Made by a program: the position numbers and the translations under genes. A stretch of 64,000 nt of DNA from CAUZIZ01 sp965218775. Its GTDB lineage: Bacteria > Acidobacteriota > UBA6911 > RPQK01 > JAJDTT01. The stretch spans positions 992,001 through 1,056,000 of the forward strand of contig CBDCLS010000005.1 in NCBI GenBank assembly GCA_965218775.1. The letters run 5' to 3'. Shown here piece after piece: positions 1 to 10,200 of this stretch (its first letter is position 1; each line of letters opens with the position of its first letter). The notes under the pieces were generated by a model that was not told where the DNA came from, searched no databases, and saw only the letters and a program-made list of their open reading frames with translations.

Positions 1-103
1 TCTGTCCCCAGCCGTGGGCCTCGGCCTTCCGGCGTCTCATCGAAGCGAACGCTCGGTCTACAGGGTGATCATTTCATTCGGGTAGCAGGCCACCCAGCTA
101 GAC

Positions 104-109
104 TATAAT
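104..109 (+). promoter_or_regulatory. Candidate -10 box (TATAAT) of the amidase operon
   Basis: A perfect TATAAT overlaps the first ATG (108) of the amidase reading frame. Transcription from it would begin near 116-117, where a second in-frame ATG lies (117), so the mRNA could be leaderless. No convincing -35 hexamer is visible 17 bases upstream. A chance match is possible. Confidence 0.3.
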
Positions 110-1652
110 GCGAAAGATGCGGGCAGTTCGTTCGACCATACCCTTGTTTGTTCTGGTGGCTCTGCTTGCTGGTTGGTACGCTGCGGTTACCAGTGCAACT
201 GCGCTAGCAGCCCACACTCTCGATTTTCAAGTCGGCACCAGGAAGACGTCTCTGCGTTCGCACGAACGGAACGGTAAGCTTCTTTACAGTCTCAAGGATG
301 TCACTGCCGCGCTAGGTATTCGGACGCGCGACGAGGCGGGCCGCCTGGTTATGGAGGGTCCCGCGGGCAAGCTCGAGTTGATGGACGATCGACCGTTGGT
401 CAGGTTTCAACAGGAGTACGTTCTCATCTCGAGTCCCTGTTGGAGAAAGGGGAAGTCGGACTGGTACGCACCAGAGGATTTTATTGCCAAGGTTCTGCCC
501 AACATACTGACGGGACGCCTGCTGAGAATGAGTGGCGGATACCGCTTCGACGGCCTGGCCGTGAATCGGGTTCAAGTAGAGGTCGTCAATCACTCAGATC
601 ACGTCAGCATCACCTTCCTCCCCAGTCAGCTGGGCTCGATTCGGGTGAGGGAACAAGAGAAGCAGATTGAGGTAGAGTTGGGAGAGTATCTAATTCGCCC
701 GGACCTTCCCTACAACCAACCCCAGACCCAATTGGTTTCGTCCTTGGAATTCGATTCTCAAGGTCCGTACGGAACCTTTCGCATCCATAAGGGCAGAGGC
801 TTCGGCTTCATGAGGCAGCGGGAATTACCCAGACCTGATCGGACCGTAATCGAGATCTACCCTCTCTCGGGAGCTGACACGTCCAATACTTCAGCGCGTC
901 CAGCCATTTCGGGGAAGGCTTCGCTCGGACCTGACTTTACTGATTTCGCTCCTCGGGGCCGAAGTATGGGTGTCATTACGCTTGATCCAGGACATGGAGG
1001 GGAAGACGCGGGCGCGAAATGGGCGGAGGAAGTGCTCGAGAAAAATCTGGTCCTACAGCTGGCGAGTCAAGTGGAGGATCGCCTAAATCAGGGATCCCTT
1101 CGGCCTCAACTGACTCGGACTCGGGATATAACCCTCTCCCCGACCCAGAGAAGTTCGTTCGCCAATTATCACAGCTGTCGAGCCTTTATTAGTCTCCATG
1201 CAGGGGGGGCACCGCATGCGCGCAGTCACGGCGGAGTCGTCTACGTCCACGACTACCTGGATTCAGCATCAGCCTCGAAGTCCGAAGCCGAAACAGACCT
1301 GGTTTTCTGGGAGGACGGCCAGCGCTCCCACCGGTCGGAGAGCTTGCGTCTTGCCAAACTCATTCAGGCAGAGTTGAACCAGCTTTACGAGACCCGGAAC
1401 TCGGTCGTGAAGGTTCCACTCACGGTGCTGGCCCCCGTGGCAGCACCGGCCGTATTGATCGAGGTTGGATTTCTGACTCACGAAGGTGATCGGGAGAAGC
1501 TGAGCTCGATTGAGTTCCAGGGGGAACTGGCTGGGGCCATTTCGAGAGCGGTAGTCACGTTCCTCGAAAACGACAGCGCTGCCCGCCGGCGGAATCCAGA
1601 CGACAGGTTGACTTGGGCTCTTAGAACTTCCGGGGATCGAAGAGCGAGATAG
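108..1652 (+). CDS. N-acetylmuramoyl-L-alanine amidase (Amidase_3), exported
   Basis: Zinc amidase that cleaves the N-acetylmuramic acid-L-alanine bond of peptidoglycan in the periplasm, usually for daughter-cell separation. Residues 5-35 form a signal peptide. Residues 40-140 resemble a copper-amine-oxidase-N-like binding domain, and a linker of about 130 residues follows. The catalytic domain begins at DPGHGG, with probable zinc ligands His296, Glu311 (EKNL) and His364 (SLHAGG) and catalytic Glu452 (EVGFL). The 514 residues suit AmiC-type enzymes with an N-terminal targeting region. No ribosome site precedes ATG 108; ATG 117 is an equally good start and would fit a leaderless mRNA from the TATAAT at 104. 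It is first of four co-directional genes, and the next one starts 7 bases after its stop. Confidence 0.9.
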   Translation: MRKMRAVRSTIPLFVLVALLAGWYAAVTSATALAAHTLDFQVGTRKTSLRSHERNGKLLYSLKDVTAALGIRTRDEAGRLVMEGPAGKLELMDDRPLVRFQQEYVLISSPCWRKGKSDWYAPEDFIAKVLPNILTGRLLRMSGGYRFDGLAVNRVQVEVVNHSDHVSITFLPSQLGSIRVREQEKQIEVELGEYLIRPDLPYNQPQTQLVSSLEFDSQGPYGTFRIHKGRGFGFMRQRELPRPDRTVIEIYPLSGADTSNTSARPAISGKASLGPDFTDFAPRGRSMGVITLDPGHGGEDAGAKWAEEVLEKNLVLQLASQVEDRLNQGSLRPQLTRTRDITLSPTQRSSFANYHSCRAFISLHAGGAPHARSHGGVVYVHDYLDSASASKSEAETDLVFWEDGQRSHRSESLRLAKLIQAELNQLYETRNSVVKVPLTVLAPVAAPAVLIEVGFLTHEGDREKLSSIEFQGELAGAISRAVVTFLENDSAARRRNPDDRLTWALRTSGDRRAR

Positions 1653-1659
1653 CGAAGTA

Positions 1660-2238
1660 ATGAAGGAGTATCGAATTGTCCTGACTGTTTTCCTTTTGGT
1701 GGGGGGTGCTCTGATAGCCGCAGTTTACTTCTTCGAGTCTGAACGCGAGCGCCATCAGCAAATTGAAGAAGCCGACCAAGAGGTGCTCGATGTCGAGTCA
1801 AGTGTAGTGGAAGTAAAAGGAGAGGGCGAATTGCAGGTCAAGCTTTTCTTCTGCGCGGCGGGAACGAAGGGGCCGAGCACCAGAGCCTTCGAGATTGAAG
1901 AACGGACCATTCTTCAGACCGAAGATTCGGTCTTGAACGCGCGACAGATTGTTAACGAGATCGTGAAGAGCAGGGGAGAGCAATCCCCTCGGATATTCTC
2001 GGAGGAAGCAAGAGTGCGACAAATCTATCTGCTCGACGACGGGACGGCTCTGGTAGATCTGGCGCAGGAGACCACCCAACGACTGGCTGGGGGAATCACC
2101 TCGGAGCTATGTGCTATTCGCTCGATCACCCGTTCTTTGAAGGAAAACCTGGCTCAGATCAAGAGGGTCAAATTCCTGGTCGAAGGAGAGGAGCGAGCGA
2201 CCCTCGCTGGTCATGTTTCCATTGGTAGACCCTTCTAG
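1660..2238 (+). CDS. GerMN domain protein, membrane anchored
   Basis: 192 residues. Residues 5-25 form a single N-terminal transmembrane segment (IVLTVFLLVGGALIAAVYFF), followed by a charged stretch and a GerMN domain from about residue 60 to the end, with the family pattern of a variable beta region, the segment LLDDGTALVDL and a final VKFLVEGEE strand. GerMN proteins in non-sporulating bacteria sit with cell-wall amidases, and here the gene follows one directly. A role in the envelope is inferred from this pairing; the biochemical function is not known. No strong ribosome site is visible, so coupling to the upstream stop is plausible. Confidence 0.8.
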   Translation: MKEYRIVLTVFLLVGGALIAAVYFFESERERHQQIEEADQEVLDVESSVVEVKGEGELQVKLFFCAAGTKGPSTRAFEIEERTILQTEDSVLNARQIVNEIVKSRGEQSPRIFSEEARVRQIYLLDDGTALVDLAQETTQRLAGGITSELCAIRSITRSLKENLAQIKRVKFLVEGEERATLAGHVSIGRPF

Positions 2239-2250
2239 TAGAATTGGAAA

Positions 2251-3051
2251 ATGACGTTTCGAGGTGACGGTCGTCAAGTCGACGAGTTGCGACCCGTATC
2301 CATCTTTCCCGACTACAACAGGCATGCTGAGGGGTCCGCCCTTATCGAGTGTGGAAATACCCGGGTCATCTGTACTGCGAGCGTTGAGAACAAGGTGCCT
2401 CCCTTCCTGAGAGGGACGGGCCAGGGGTGGATAACTTCCGAGTACGGGATGATTCCCAGGTCTACTTCCACCCGCATGATCAGGGAGTCTTCGAAAGGTA
2501 AGCCCTCGGGCCGGACCCAGGAGATCCAACGGCTGATTGGCCGTTCCCTTCGGTCTGTAGTGGACATGGAAAGCATGGGTGAGCGTACGATCTGGGTGGA
2601 TTGCGATGTCATCCAGGCAGATGGGGGAACGCGGACGGCGGCCATCACGGGATCCTTCATAGCTCTTGCGCTTGCCGTAAATGGTTTGAGGCGTCAGCGG
2701 GTCCTTTCCAAGGGAATTCTCATTGACTCAGTTGCTGCGGTTAGCGTCGGTATCGTGGACAAGGAGGCTCTTCTCGACCTCAACTACGAGGAAGACTCGG
2801 CCGCTGAAGTAGATATGAATGTGGTCATAACGGGTAGGGATTTATTCGTCGAGGTTCAGGGGACTGCTGAAGGCCAGCCTTATTCTCAAGACGATCTGAA
2901 CCGTCTACTGCAGTTGGCCCGAGGTGGAATTCACCAGCTCATCGAGAAACAGAGGGAGATACTGGAGCAGAGCGTGGAAGACACTTCCGAGCTGTTTCAA
3001 GAAGAGGTTGAGACTGCGCAAGTTGCGGCTCCTTCTGGCGACCAAGAATAA
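2251..3051 (+). CDS. rph: Ribonuclease PH
   Basis: Phosphate-dependent 3'-5' exoribonuclease that trims tRNA 3' ends. The sequence carries the family blocks RPVSIFPDYNRHAEGSALIE, the GRTQEIQRLIGRSLR segment, and DCDVIQADGGTRTAAITGSF with the catalytic acidic residues. Its 266 residues exceed the usual 240 or so, the surplus being a Glu-rich C-terminal tail (from about residue 240). rdgB overlaps this tail, and the rph-rdgB pairing is seen in many bacteria. The ATG at 2251 lacks a clear Shine-Dalgarno sequence but gives the expected N-terminus. Confidence 0.95.
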   Translation: MTFRGDGRQVDELRPVSIFPDYNRHAEGSALIECGNTRVICTASVENKVPPFLRGTGQGWITSEYGMIPRSTSTRMIRESSKGKPSGRTQEIQRLIGRSLRSVVDMESMGERTIWVDCDVIQADGGTRTAAITGSFIALALAVNGLRRQRVLSKGILIDSVAAVSVGIVDKEALLDLNYEEDSAAEVDMNVVITGRDLFVEVQGTAEGQPYSQDDLNRLLQLARGGIHQLIEKQREILEQSVEDTSELFQEEVETAQVAAPSGDQE

Positions 3052-3607
3052 AGGGAAGCTGATAGAGGTCCAGGACGCGCTGCGCGGGCTGCCCCTCACC
3101 CTCGAGACCCTCGTCCAATATCCCGGCCTTCCCGACCCGGTGGAAGACGGGGCTACCTTTGCCGCGAACGCCAGGCTGAAATCGGAGCACTACCGCCGCC
3201 TGACCGGACTGGCAACTCTGGCAGATGATTCGGGGCTCGCGGTCGAGGTGCTCGATGGGGCACCGGGGATCCACTCGGCTCGTTTCGCCTCCAGCGATGA
3301 CGCCAGGATCCGGAAACTACTGTCGACACTTGACCAGGTCGATCCCAACTGGACAAACCTCGGGGCACGGGCTCGCTTCGCATGTGCTCTCTGCCTCTCG
3401 AGGCCGAGTGAGCAGATCGAGGTCGAAGGCGAGGTTTGGGGAGAGATCATCCCAACTCCTCGAGGCGACGGTGGATTCGGATACGACCCGGTCTTCTATT
3501 ACCCACCATTGGGCAAGACTTTTGCCGAGCTCACCTTGGTCGAGAAGAATCGGATATCACACCGCGCTCAAGCCTTGGATGCGCTGCGATCAAGTTTGGG
3601 ATCTTGA
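3023..3607 (+). CDS. rdgB: RdgB/HAM1 non-canonical purine NTP pyrophosphatase
   Basis: Hydrolyses dITP, XTP and ITP to monophosphates, keeping deaminated purines out of nucleic acids. The N-terminus LLLATKNKGKLIEVQ, the substrate site TLADDSGLAVEVLDGAPGIH, and the closing blocks GFGYDPVF and HRAQAL are diagnostic. I place the start at TTG 3023, because the conserved protein begins MRLLLATKNKGK; an upstream ATG at 2924 would add residues unlike the family. This gives 194 residues and a 29-base overlap with the end of rph, pointing to translational coupling. It is the last gene of the run and converges on the YyaL-type gene 30 bases away. Confidence 0.93.
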   Translation: MRLLLATKNKGKLIEVQDALRGLPLTLETLVQYPGLPDPVEDGATFAANARLKSEHYRRLTGLATLADDSGLAVEVLDGAPGIHSARFASSDDARIRKLLSTLDQVDPNWTNLGARARFACALCLSRPSEQIEVEGEVWGEIIPTPRGDGGFGYDPVFYYPPLGKTFAELTLVEKNRISHRAQALDALRSSLGS

Positions 3608-3637
3608 CCAGACTGATGACGGTGAACGCCCAGTGGT

Positions 3638-5707
3638 TCATTCCGGGGCCGTCAGGAGCTCCTCCAATTCGGCGCGGGTAGTTACTGGCTTCTGACAGGC
3701 ATAGTCCTGGCAAACATAGGCGGTTGCCTTACCCGCTAGAGCCACCTTCCCTGCCAGTAGGGGGACCTTGCGTCCCAAGGCATCATCGATTGTCTCCGAG
3801 CTCGCGAGCACTTTGTTGGGTAGATAGCGCGCCCTTATGGCCGGCAGCAGTTGCTCCTGTTCCGTCTGAGGGCCAACTAGTGCGAACTCCTGAACAGGTC
3901 CCAGGTAGAAATCGAGGGCCTGAAGCCAATAACCGAAGGCGAGCGGGTGGCGAGATAGAGCCCGGCTCACACGGCTGAGCATGTGCTCAGCCTTCTCAAG
4001 GTAGTCCTGCTTTCCTAGGAGTTTCGCTAGCCGAAGCAGGTTGAAGCAGGCAATGGCATTACCGCTGGGAGTGGCGTTGTCCATGTACTCCTTGTGTCTT
4101 ACCAGGAGTCGCTCGTGGTCAGAAGGAGTGAAGTAGAAATCTCGACTTTCAGGATCCCAGAACAACCTGATTTGTGCCTCTGTCAGCTCAGCCGCATTGT
4201 CGAGCCATCGAATGTCTCGGGTTGCCTGATAGGTTGCAATCCAGCCCTCGACCACCGCGGCATAATCTTCCAGATAGCCGTTCAGCTTGGCATTGCCATC
4301 CTTCCAGGTTCGGAAGAGGCGGTCTTCAGCGACCATCTGAGTGGACAGAAATTCGGCGTTGCTGACGGCAATTTCCAGATAATCGGGGCGGTCCAGGGTG
4401 AAGGCTGCCTCGGCGAAAGCCGTCAGCATCAGCCCATTCCAGGAAGCCAGTACCTTGTCGTCCAGTCCCGGCTTGATTCGTCTTTCCCTTACCTGGAAGA
4501 GCTTCTGTCGAGCCTGGGTCAAGAGATCTGTCAGCTGAGCTGGGGAAATGCCTTCATTCCTGGCGTGAGCAGCCAGTTCCAGTCTGGGATGCAGAACGTT
4601 ACTTTCTTCGAAATTGCCTACAGAGGTAACGTCGAAATAGTCGTTGAAGATCCCTGCATTCTCTTCACCCAGGATCTCCAAGACTTCATTCGGGGTCCAG
4701 GCATAGAACTTACCCTCTTCTCCTTCGCTGTCGGCATCTTGAGCGGAATAGAAGCCGCCGGCCGGATGACGCATCTCACGCCCGACATAGTCGAGTGTCT
4801 CCTCAACTACAGTGCGATAGAAGGGATTTCCTGTGAGCTGATGTGCCTCCAGATAGACTCTTGCCAGCAAGGCATTGTCGTAGAGCATCTTTTCGAAGTG
4901 GGGGATCAGCCAGCGCTCATCGACGGAGTAGCGGTGGAAGCCTCCCCCTAACTGATCGTAGATGCCACCTCGGGCCATCTCATCCAGGGTGAGGTTGGCC
5001 ATATCCAGAGCTGATGCACTGTCCCTACGCTTCGAGTACCGAAGCAGCGAAGCAAGGACCATGGCACTGGGAAACTTGGGCGCACCGCCGAATCCACCGT
5101 GGTGTGCGTCGAACTGCTGTCGGCATCCGTTGTAAGCGTCGTCCAGTACCGTCTCTTGAATCACCTCCTCGGCGATGCTCCACTGCGAAGCTTCTTGGAG
5201 CCGCCGGATGGTCTCAGCTTGACCCGCCTCAATCTCGCCACGGCGCAGACTGTATGCTTCCTTGATCTGCTCCAGCAGACGTTTGAATCCGGGTCGGCCG
5301 TAGCGGTCATCTGGCGGAAAGTAGGTTCCTCCGAAGAATGGCACCAGGTCTGGAGTCAGGAAGACGGTAAGTGGCCAACCGCCGCTGCCTGTGGTCATCT
5401 GGACGAAGTTCATGTAGATGGCATCCAGGTCGGGCCTTTCTTCGCGGTCCACCTTGATATTGATGAACTCGTCGTTCATCACTTGTGCGATCTCCTCATT
5501 TTCGAACGATTCATGTTCCATCACATGGCACCAGTGGCAGGCGGAGTAGCCAATGCTCAAGAGGATCGGTTTGTCCTGTTCCCGTGAGGCCGCTAATGCT
5601 TCCTTCCCCCAGGGATTCCAGGCCACCGGATTGGAGGCGTGTTGAAGCAGATAGGGACTGCTTTCTCGGGATAAGCGATTGGTATTCTGAACTGGTTCCT
5701 TCGACAT
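3638..5707 (-). CDS. YyaL/DUF255 thioredoxin-domain protein
   Basis: 689 residues, the normal length for the YyaL (SSP411) family: an N-terminal thioredoxin-like domain (residues about 5-170) followed by an alpha/alpha six-barrel resembling N-acylglucosamine 2-epimerases. The CHWC redox pair is Cys57 and Cys60 within SACHWCHVMEHESF. The motif GGFHRYSVDERWLIPHFEKM in the barrel is typical. The cellular role is poorly defined in all organisms. A good ribosome site (GGAAGGAG, five bases before ATG) supports the start at 5707. It is the last gene of a leftward group after queC, pdxH and the large dehydrogenase, each separated by short gaps. Confidence 0.9.
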   Translation of the reverse strand: MSKEPVQNTNRLSRESSPYLLQHASNPVAWNPWGKEALAASREQDKPILLSIGYSACHWCHVMEHESFENEEIAQVMNDEFINIKVDREERPDLDAIYMNFVQMTTGSGGWPLTVFLTPDLVPFFGGTYFPPDDRYGRPGFKRLLEQIKEAYSLRRGEIEAGQAETIRRLQEASQWSIAEEVIQETVLDDAYNGCRQQFDAHHGGFGGAPKFPSAMVLASLLRYSKRRDSASALDMANLTLDEMARGGIYDQLGGGFHRYSVDERWLIPHFEKMLYDNALLARVYLEAHQLTGNPFYRTVVEETLDYVGREMRHPAGGFYSAQDADSEGEEGKFYAWTPNEVLEILGEENAGIFNDYFDVTSVGNFEESNVLHPRLELAAHARNEGISPAQLTDLLTQARQKLFQVRERRIKPGLDDKVLASWNGLMLTAFAEAAFTLDRPDYLEIAVSNAEFLSTQMVAEDRLFRTWKDGNAKLNGYLEDYAAVVEGWIATYQATRDIRWLDNAAELTEAQIRLFWDPESRDFYFTPSDHERLLVRHKEYMDNATPSGNAIACFNLLRLAKLLGKQDYLEKAEHMLSRVSRALSRHPLAFGYWLQALDFYLGPVQEFALVGPQTEQEQLLPAIRARYLPNKVLASSETIDDALGRKVPLLAGKVALAGKATAYVCQDYACQKPVTTRAELEELLTAPE

Positions 5708-5792
5708 GGGTTCTCCTTCCCGGACATTCTAGCGAAAGCGAGGTGCTTGAGCCCACATCAGGCGGGGGAAAGGGGCATGAAGTGTGTAGGTG

Positions 5793-6470
5793 CTATTCAA
5801 TCTGAGGAGGGGCGGCATAGCATGTAGGGTCGGGGACGCCGGAAGTCAGAAAAGCCTGCCCCCTCTGTTGACAGGTGCCACAAGTTCCGCAGTGCAGTGC
5901 CTCACCCTTGTAGCAGCTCCAGGTGAGGTGAAACGGGACTTCTAGCTTGCTCCCGATGCTCACGATCTCAGCCTTGCTCTTAAGGATGAAAGGCGACCGG
6001 ATTTCAATGGGTTCGTAATCACACAGTCGGGCGGCTTGGCCCAGGGCCTCTATGAATTCGTGTCTGCAGTCCGGGTAGACAGCTCGATCTCCGGCATGTG
6101 CCCCATAAGCTACTGTTCCGAACTCCGACCCGATGGCCCAGCTGATCGCTACCGCCAACATCAACATGTTGCGATTGGGAACGACTGTCACTTTCATGTT
6201 CTCCACGTCGTAGGCCCCCTCTGGGACGTTGACGCTGGTGTTGGTCAGGGCGCTTTGACCGAACAGAGCCTTTAATGAGGATAGGTCGGCGATCTGGAAT
6301 TCTATCCCTTGCGTCTCACAGATGGTTCGAGCTGAATCCAGCTCCTTCCGGTGACGCTGTCCGTAGTCGACCCCCAACGCCTTCACCAGATAGCCCTCTG
6401 AGATCAGGGAGTAAAGTAGGGTTGTAGAATCCATGCCACCGCTGTAGACAAGAATGGCCTTGCGGCTCAT
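5793..6470 (-). CDS. queC: 7-cyano-7-deazaguanine synthase QueC
   Basis: ATP-dependent conversion of 7-carboxy-7-deazaguanine to preQ0 in queuosine biosynthesis. The PP-loop SGGMDS is at residues 10-15, and the zinc-binding cysteines Cys186, Cys194, Cys197 and Cys200 sit in SCYKGEALHCGTCGTC. The 225 residues match the family. The ribosome site GGGAGGAG lies seven bases from the ATG. queD, queE and queF are not in this window, so the rest of the pathway is elsewhere or the gene acts with unlinked partners. Confidence 0.95.
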   Translation of the reverse strand: MSRKAILVYSGGMDSTTLLYSLISEGYLVKALGVDYGQRHRKELDSARTICETQGIEFQIADLSSLKALFGQSALTNTSVNVPEGAYDVENMKVTVVPNRNMLMLAVAISWAIGSEFGTVAYGAHAGDRAVYPDCRHEFIEALGQAARLCDYEPIEIRSPFILKSKAEIVSIGSKLEVPFHLTWSCYKGEALHCGTCGTCQQRGQAFLTSGVPDPTCYAAPPQIE

Positions 6471-6555
6471 GCGCGATCTCCTCCCTTCTATCGTGCTGCT
6501 GTCTCGTGTTTCCCGATCGTCAGGCCTGACTGGAATCCGTTCCAGGGGGCATCTG

Positions 6556-7203
6556 CTACGGCGAGAGACGCTGCCTGATCCAGCCGCCTTGGTCCGAAAG
6601 CTGATAGCGCAGCCGATCGTTGAGGCGATTTGGACGTCCCTGCCAGAACTCGATTATGTCCGCAATCAATCGATAACCTCCCCAATGAGGTGGGCGTGGG
6701 ATTGGCCGGTCCTGGTAGCGTTGGTCGAGCTCGGTCATGCGCCGCTCCAGAACCTTGCGATCGTCTACCACCTGACTTTGATGTGAGGTCCAGGCGGCGA
6801 GCTGGGCTCCCCTGGGACGGCTCTCGAAATATGTGTCGGAGTCCTCCGATGAAGTTCGTTCCGTCTTTCCTTCTATTCGTATCTGTCGCTCAAGACTCGG
6901 CCACAGGAAAACCAGAGCCGCCCGAGGATTGCCGCTGAGTTCCCGACTTTTGGTGCTTCGATAGTCGGTGAAGAAGGTGAATCCATTCTTACCGAAGTCC
7001 TTTAGCAGGACGATACGAGCAGAGGGCTTCCCATCCGAAGAGACGGTTGCCAGCGTCATTGCGTTCGCGTGCGGGACACCTGCGTTGAGAGTTTCCTCGA
7101 ACCAGCGTTGGAAGAGGACGAAGGGGTTCAGCCCGGCTTCCTCCTCCACCAAGGAGTCCTGTTTGTACTCGCGACGCTCGCTCAGGTAACGCATCGTTTC
7201 CAT
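6556..7203 (-). CDS. pdxH: Pyridoxamine 5'-phosphate oxidase
   Basis: FMN-dependent oxidation of pyridoxamine or pyridoxine 5'-phosphate to pyridoxal 5'-phosphate in the cytoplasm. Diagnostic blocks are NAMTLATVSSDGKPSARIVLLK, TFFTDYRSTKSREL, SRPRGAQLAAWTSHQSQ and the C-terminal PPHWGGYRL...IEFWQGRPNRLNDRLRY with the phosphate-binding Arg residues. Its 215 residues are normal. The stop-to-start gap to the upstream dehydrogenase gene is 28 bases, so the two are probably co-transcribed. PLP made here would serve the gcvPA/gcvPB glycine decarboxylase further along the window, though nothing links them beyond co-occurrence. Confidence 0.95.
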   Translation of the reverse strand: METMRYLSERREYKQDSLVEEEAGLNPFVLFQRWFEETLNAGVPHANAMTLATVSSDGKPSARIVLLKDFGKNGFTFFTDYRSTKSRELSGNPRAALVFLWPSLERQIRIEGKTERTSSEDSDTYFESRPRGAQLAAWTSHQSQVVDDRKVLERRMTELDQRYQDRPIPRPPHWGGYRLIADIIEFWQGRPNRLNDRLRYQLSDQGGWIRQRLSP

Positions 7204-7231
7204 GATCGAATGGCCCGCCGCGGGGACGCTG

Positions 7232-10200
7232 CTAGTCGAGCAGGTAATCGCCCTGAAGGAAGGCGATGACGTCGGCTAGATCCTGTTCCTTTAGATCCTC
7301 CTCTAGTCCGTCGGGCATCAGGGAGACGCTCGAGGCCCGAATCTCTACAATCTGAGACCGAAGAAGCGCCGTTTCCTCTCCTTCACCCCGTCTCATCGTG
7401 AGGGTGCCAGGTGTTTCTGAGACGATTAGACCGTCGTGCATTTGGCCATCCTTCGTCATGATGACATAGTTGGTGTAGAAGGGCGACACCGCGCGGCTGG
7501 GATCGAGAATCGCTTCCAGCAGCTCCCTCTTGCTCTTGCCCTTTACCCGTCCTAGATCCGGCGCGACACCCTTGCCCTGTCGCCTGAGGTGGCAGCTGGC
7601 GCAGTGCTCTTCGAACAGTTTGCGACCGCGAGCGGGACTCGAGAGCAGGCCGATTGCTGCCTGATGCTCTGTCACCACCAAGGTCCGGTCGCTTTCTCGG
7701 TTCTTGAAGATTCGGGTGGCTAATTCCCGGATTTCGGGGGATGGATTTTCTAGCAGCTTCATCCGGCGGGGAAGGTCCAGAGCAGATTCTTCGATTTTTC
7801 CTGCCTCGACGGCGTGCAGCAGTGACTGGGAGTGTCGGCGTCGGCGCAGAAGAACATCGACGACGGGCTGGCGCATCTCAGGTCCAAAGATTCTCCAGCG
7901 CTCAATCAGCAAGGCGCCGGCTTGAGCCTCGTCAAAGAGGCCGAGGGTTTGGATGGTATCTTTCAACAGTTCTGAATGCTGTTGGGGTGAAAGAAGCTGA
8001 TCGAACACCGGGAGCAGTTGCTGAAACTTGCCACCCGCCAAAGATCGAATGGCCCAACTTCTCTTCTCGGTAGACAGCATCGGGTCCAGTGCCTGCTGTA
8101 CCGAAAGTGAGATCAGTTGGTCCAGTTCGAAGTGTTGCGCGACGGCTCTGGCTGCCGCCTGAACGGATTCTGAAGAATCAACCAAGAAAGAGCTCAGCAC
8201 GCTGCCGGCTGCCGGGATTCTGAGTCCTCTGCCCCCAGCTAGCTTGAGCCCGTTCGATAGTCCAGTCAGGAGCGCAGTCTGATGGTCCGCGTTCCGGAGC
8301 GGGTTCTGGCTAACCATAAGGCCGAGCAGGGTGGAGACTTCGCTGCGCTCATTACGGGCTCCGATGATCGTTCCGATTTCCTTCAGAAACTCCTCTGTAG
8401 GTGGTTCGCCCTTCTCCTCTAGCAGGGCTTTGAGCAGTTCAACAGAAGAGCCTGTTTTCGAGCTCAACACGGCAGCGCGAAGCCAACCATCTTGTCGATC
8501 TCTAGAGAGCAGGGATGCCAGAGCGCGGACAGTCGTGCGTCCTGAAAACTGGCCCAACGTCAATGCCAGTTGGAAGCGGACACGAGCAGATGAGTCGTCC
8601 GTCATGCTCAGAAGATGTGGCTGAAGTTCCTGGAAGTTCTCAGCCAAACGCAGTGCATGCTCTCGAACATAGAGGCTGGGGTCCCGCAACACCTTTCGGA
8701 TCAGGGTGGTGTCGAGACCCGAAAGTCCTTCCAGTGCGTATAGAGAGTGGAGGCGCGTCTCGGCCGCCAGACTTCCCAGACCCGTCTCCTTCAACCACGG
8801 AATCGCCTGTCGATCCTGTCTCTCCAGCAGCAGGCGCTGAGCGGTAAGTCTCCACCATGCGTTAGCATGTGTGAGCAGCTGGACCAGCTCGTAGGTAGAA
8901 GCACTGCCAAGGTCGGTTTCCTTGGGGGTTTCCTTGGGGACAGAGGTCTTGGGAAGCACTCGATAGATACGTCCCCGATCGTCTCCGGCATAAAAATCCA
9001 GATCTCCTTTCAGAGCGTCCGGAATGAACTCGGGTCCCTCTATGACTTGGCGATACATGTCGATCACGTACAGATTCCCGTCAGGTCCGTTGGCAAGGTT
9101 GCAGGGGCGGAACCAAGGGTCGGTGGAAGCCAGGAACTCCCTCCCCTCCACGGAATCGCCTCGGCTAGCTACGAAGGTACCGCCTTGAGGACTCAGAATA
9201 TCTCTGTGTACGAGGTGGCCCGCCACATCCCCGGTAAACAGATTGCCTCGATAGTTCTCGGGAAAAGTGTCTCCGCTGTAGACCGTCCCTCCTGAAGCAG
9301 CGGTGAAGAATCCCGAGGCCTCCTCATTTCGATCCAGCTGGAGCTCCAGAAAGCGCTGCCGTCGGATCCGAGTCCGCTTCTCCCTCCATTCCTCGGGGGG
9401 AGTCAGCTGGAATATGCGCTCACCGTGGTCGGAGATATTCTCTGAGAGCTCAGCAAGTGTGAAGAAGGGGTTCCTGGCAAGATAGGGGCGGGGCATCACA
9501 GCGTGGCTTACGTGACGGGAGTTGTGGGTGGAAAAGCGGTTGCCCCAGGCATCCAATGCGAGGCCATACTGAGTGGGACCCGAGGCTGGTTCGAAGAGTC
9601 CACGGTCGAGGCGGAAGCGGAAATCAGCTCCTAGAACAGAAACCGGCTGCGCATCGGGACGTTCCGAGAAGGTGATAGACCCCTGTTGCCCGCTGTTCGC
9701 AACGTAGATCCAATTGTCGACGGAAAAGCGCAAGTTGGTAATTCTTCCTTCTGGGTGGGCGAGTCTGAAGCCCGTGAATAGCACTCTACGAATGTCAGCC
9801 TTTCCATCTCCATTCGTGTCTTTCAGGTACAGAATGTCGGGTGCCGCGGTCACCAGAATCCCACCATTCCAGGGTAGCAGGCTAGCTACTTGAAGAAGAT
9901 CATCTGCGAAGACAGTAGAGTGGTCGATCCGGCCATCGTTATCCCTATCTTCGAGTAGCTTGATTCTCCCCCGGGGAGCTTCTCCCGGCGGTGGATCGAA
10001 GGGATAGTCCAGCATCTCGGCCACGAAGGCCCGTCCACGTTCGTCGAAGATCAGCTCAACTGGATCGACCACATGGGGCTCAGCCGCAAACAACTCTACT
10101 CTAAAATGATCCTCAATCCGGAGGCTTTTCAGTCCGTCTTCAGGTGATAAGGGAGCGCTAGACTCGGAGCACCCGATAAGAAAGAGCAGCGCAATGATTC

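Noticed and set aside
2924..3022. Upstream extension of RdgB from ATG 2924
   Set aside because: The extra residues are in the shifted frame of rph and do not resemble the family; TTG 3023 gives the canonical N-terminus.
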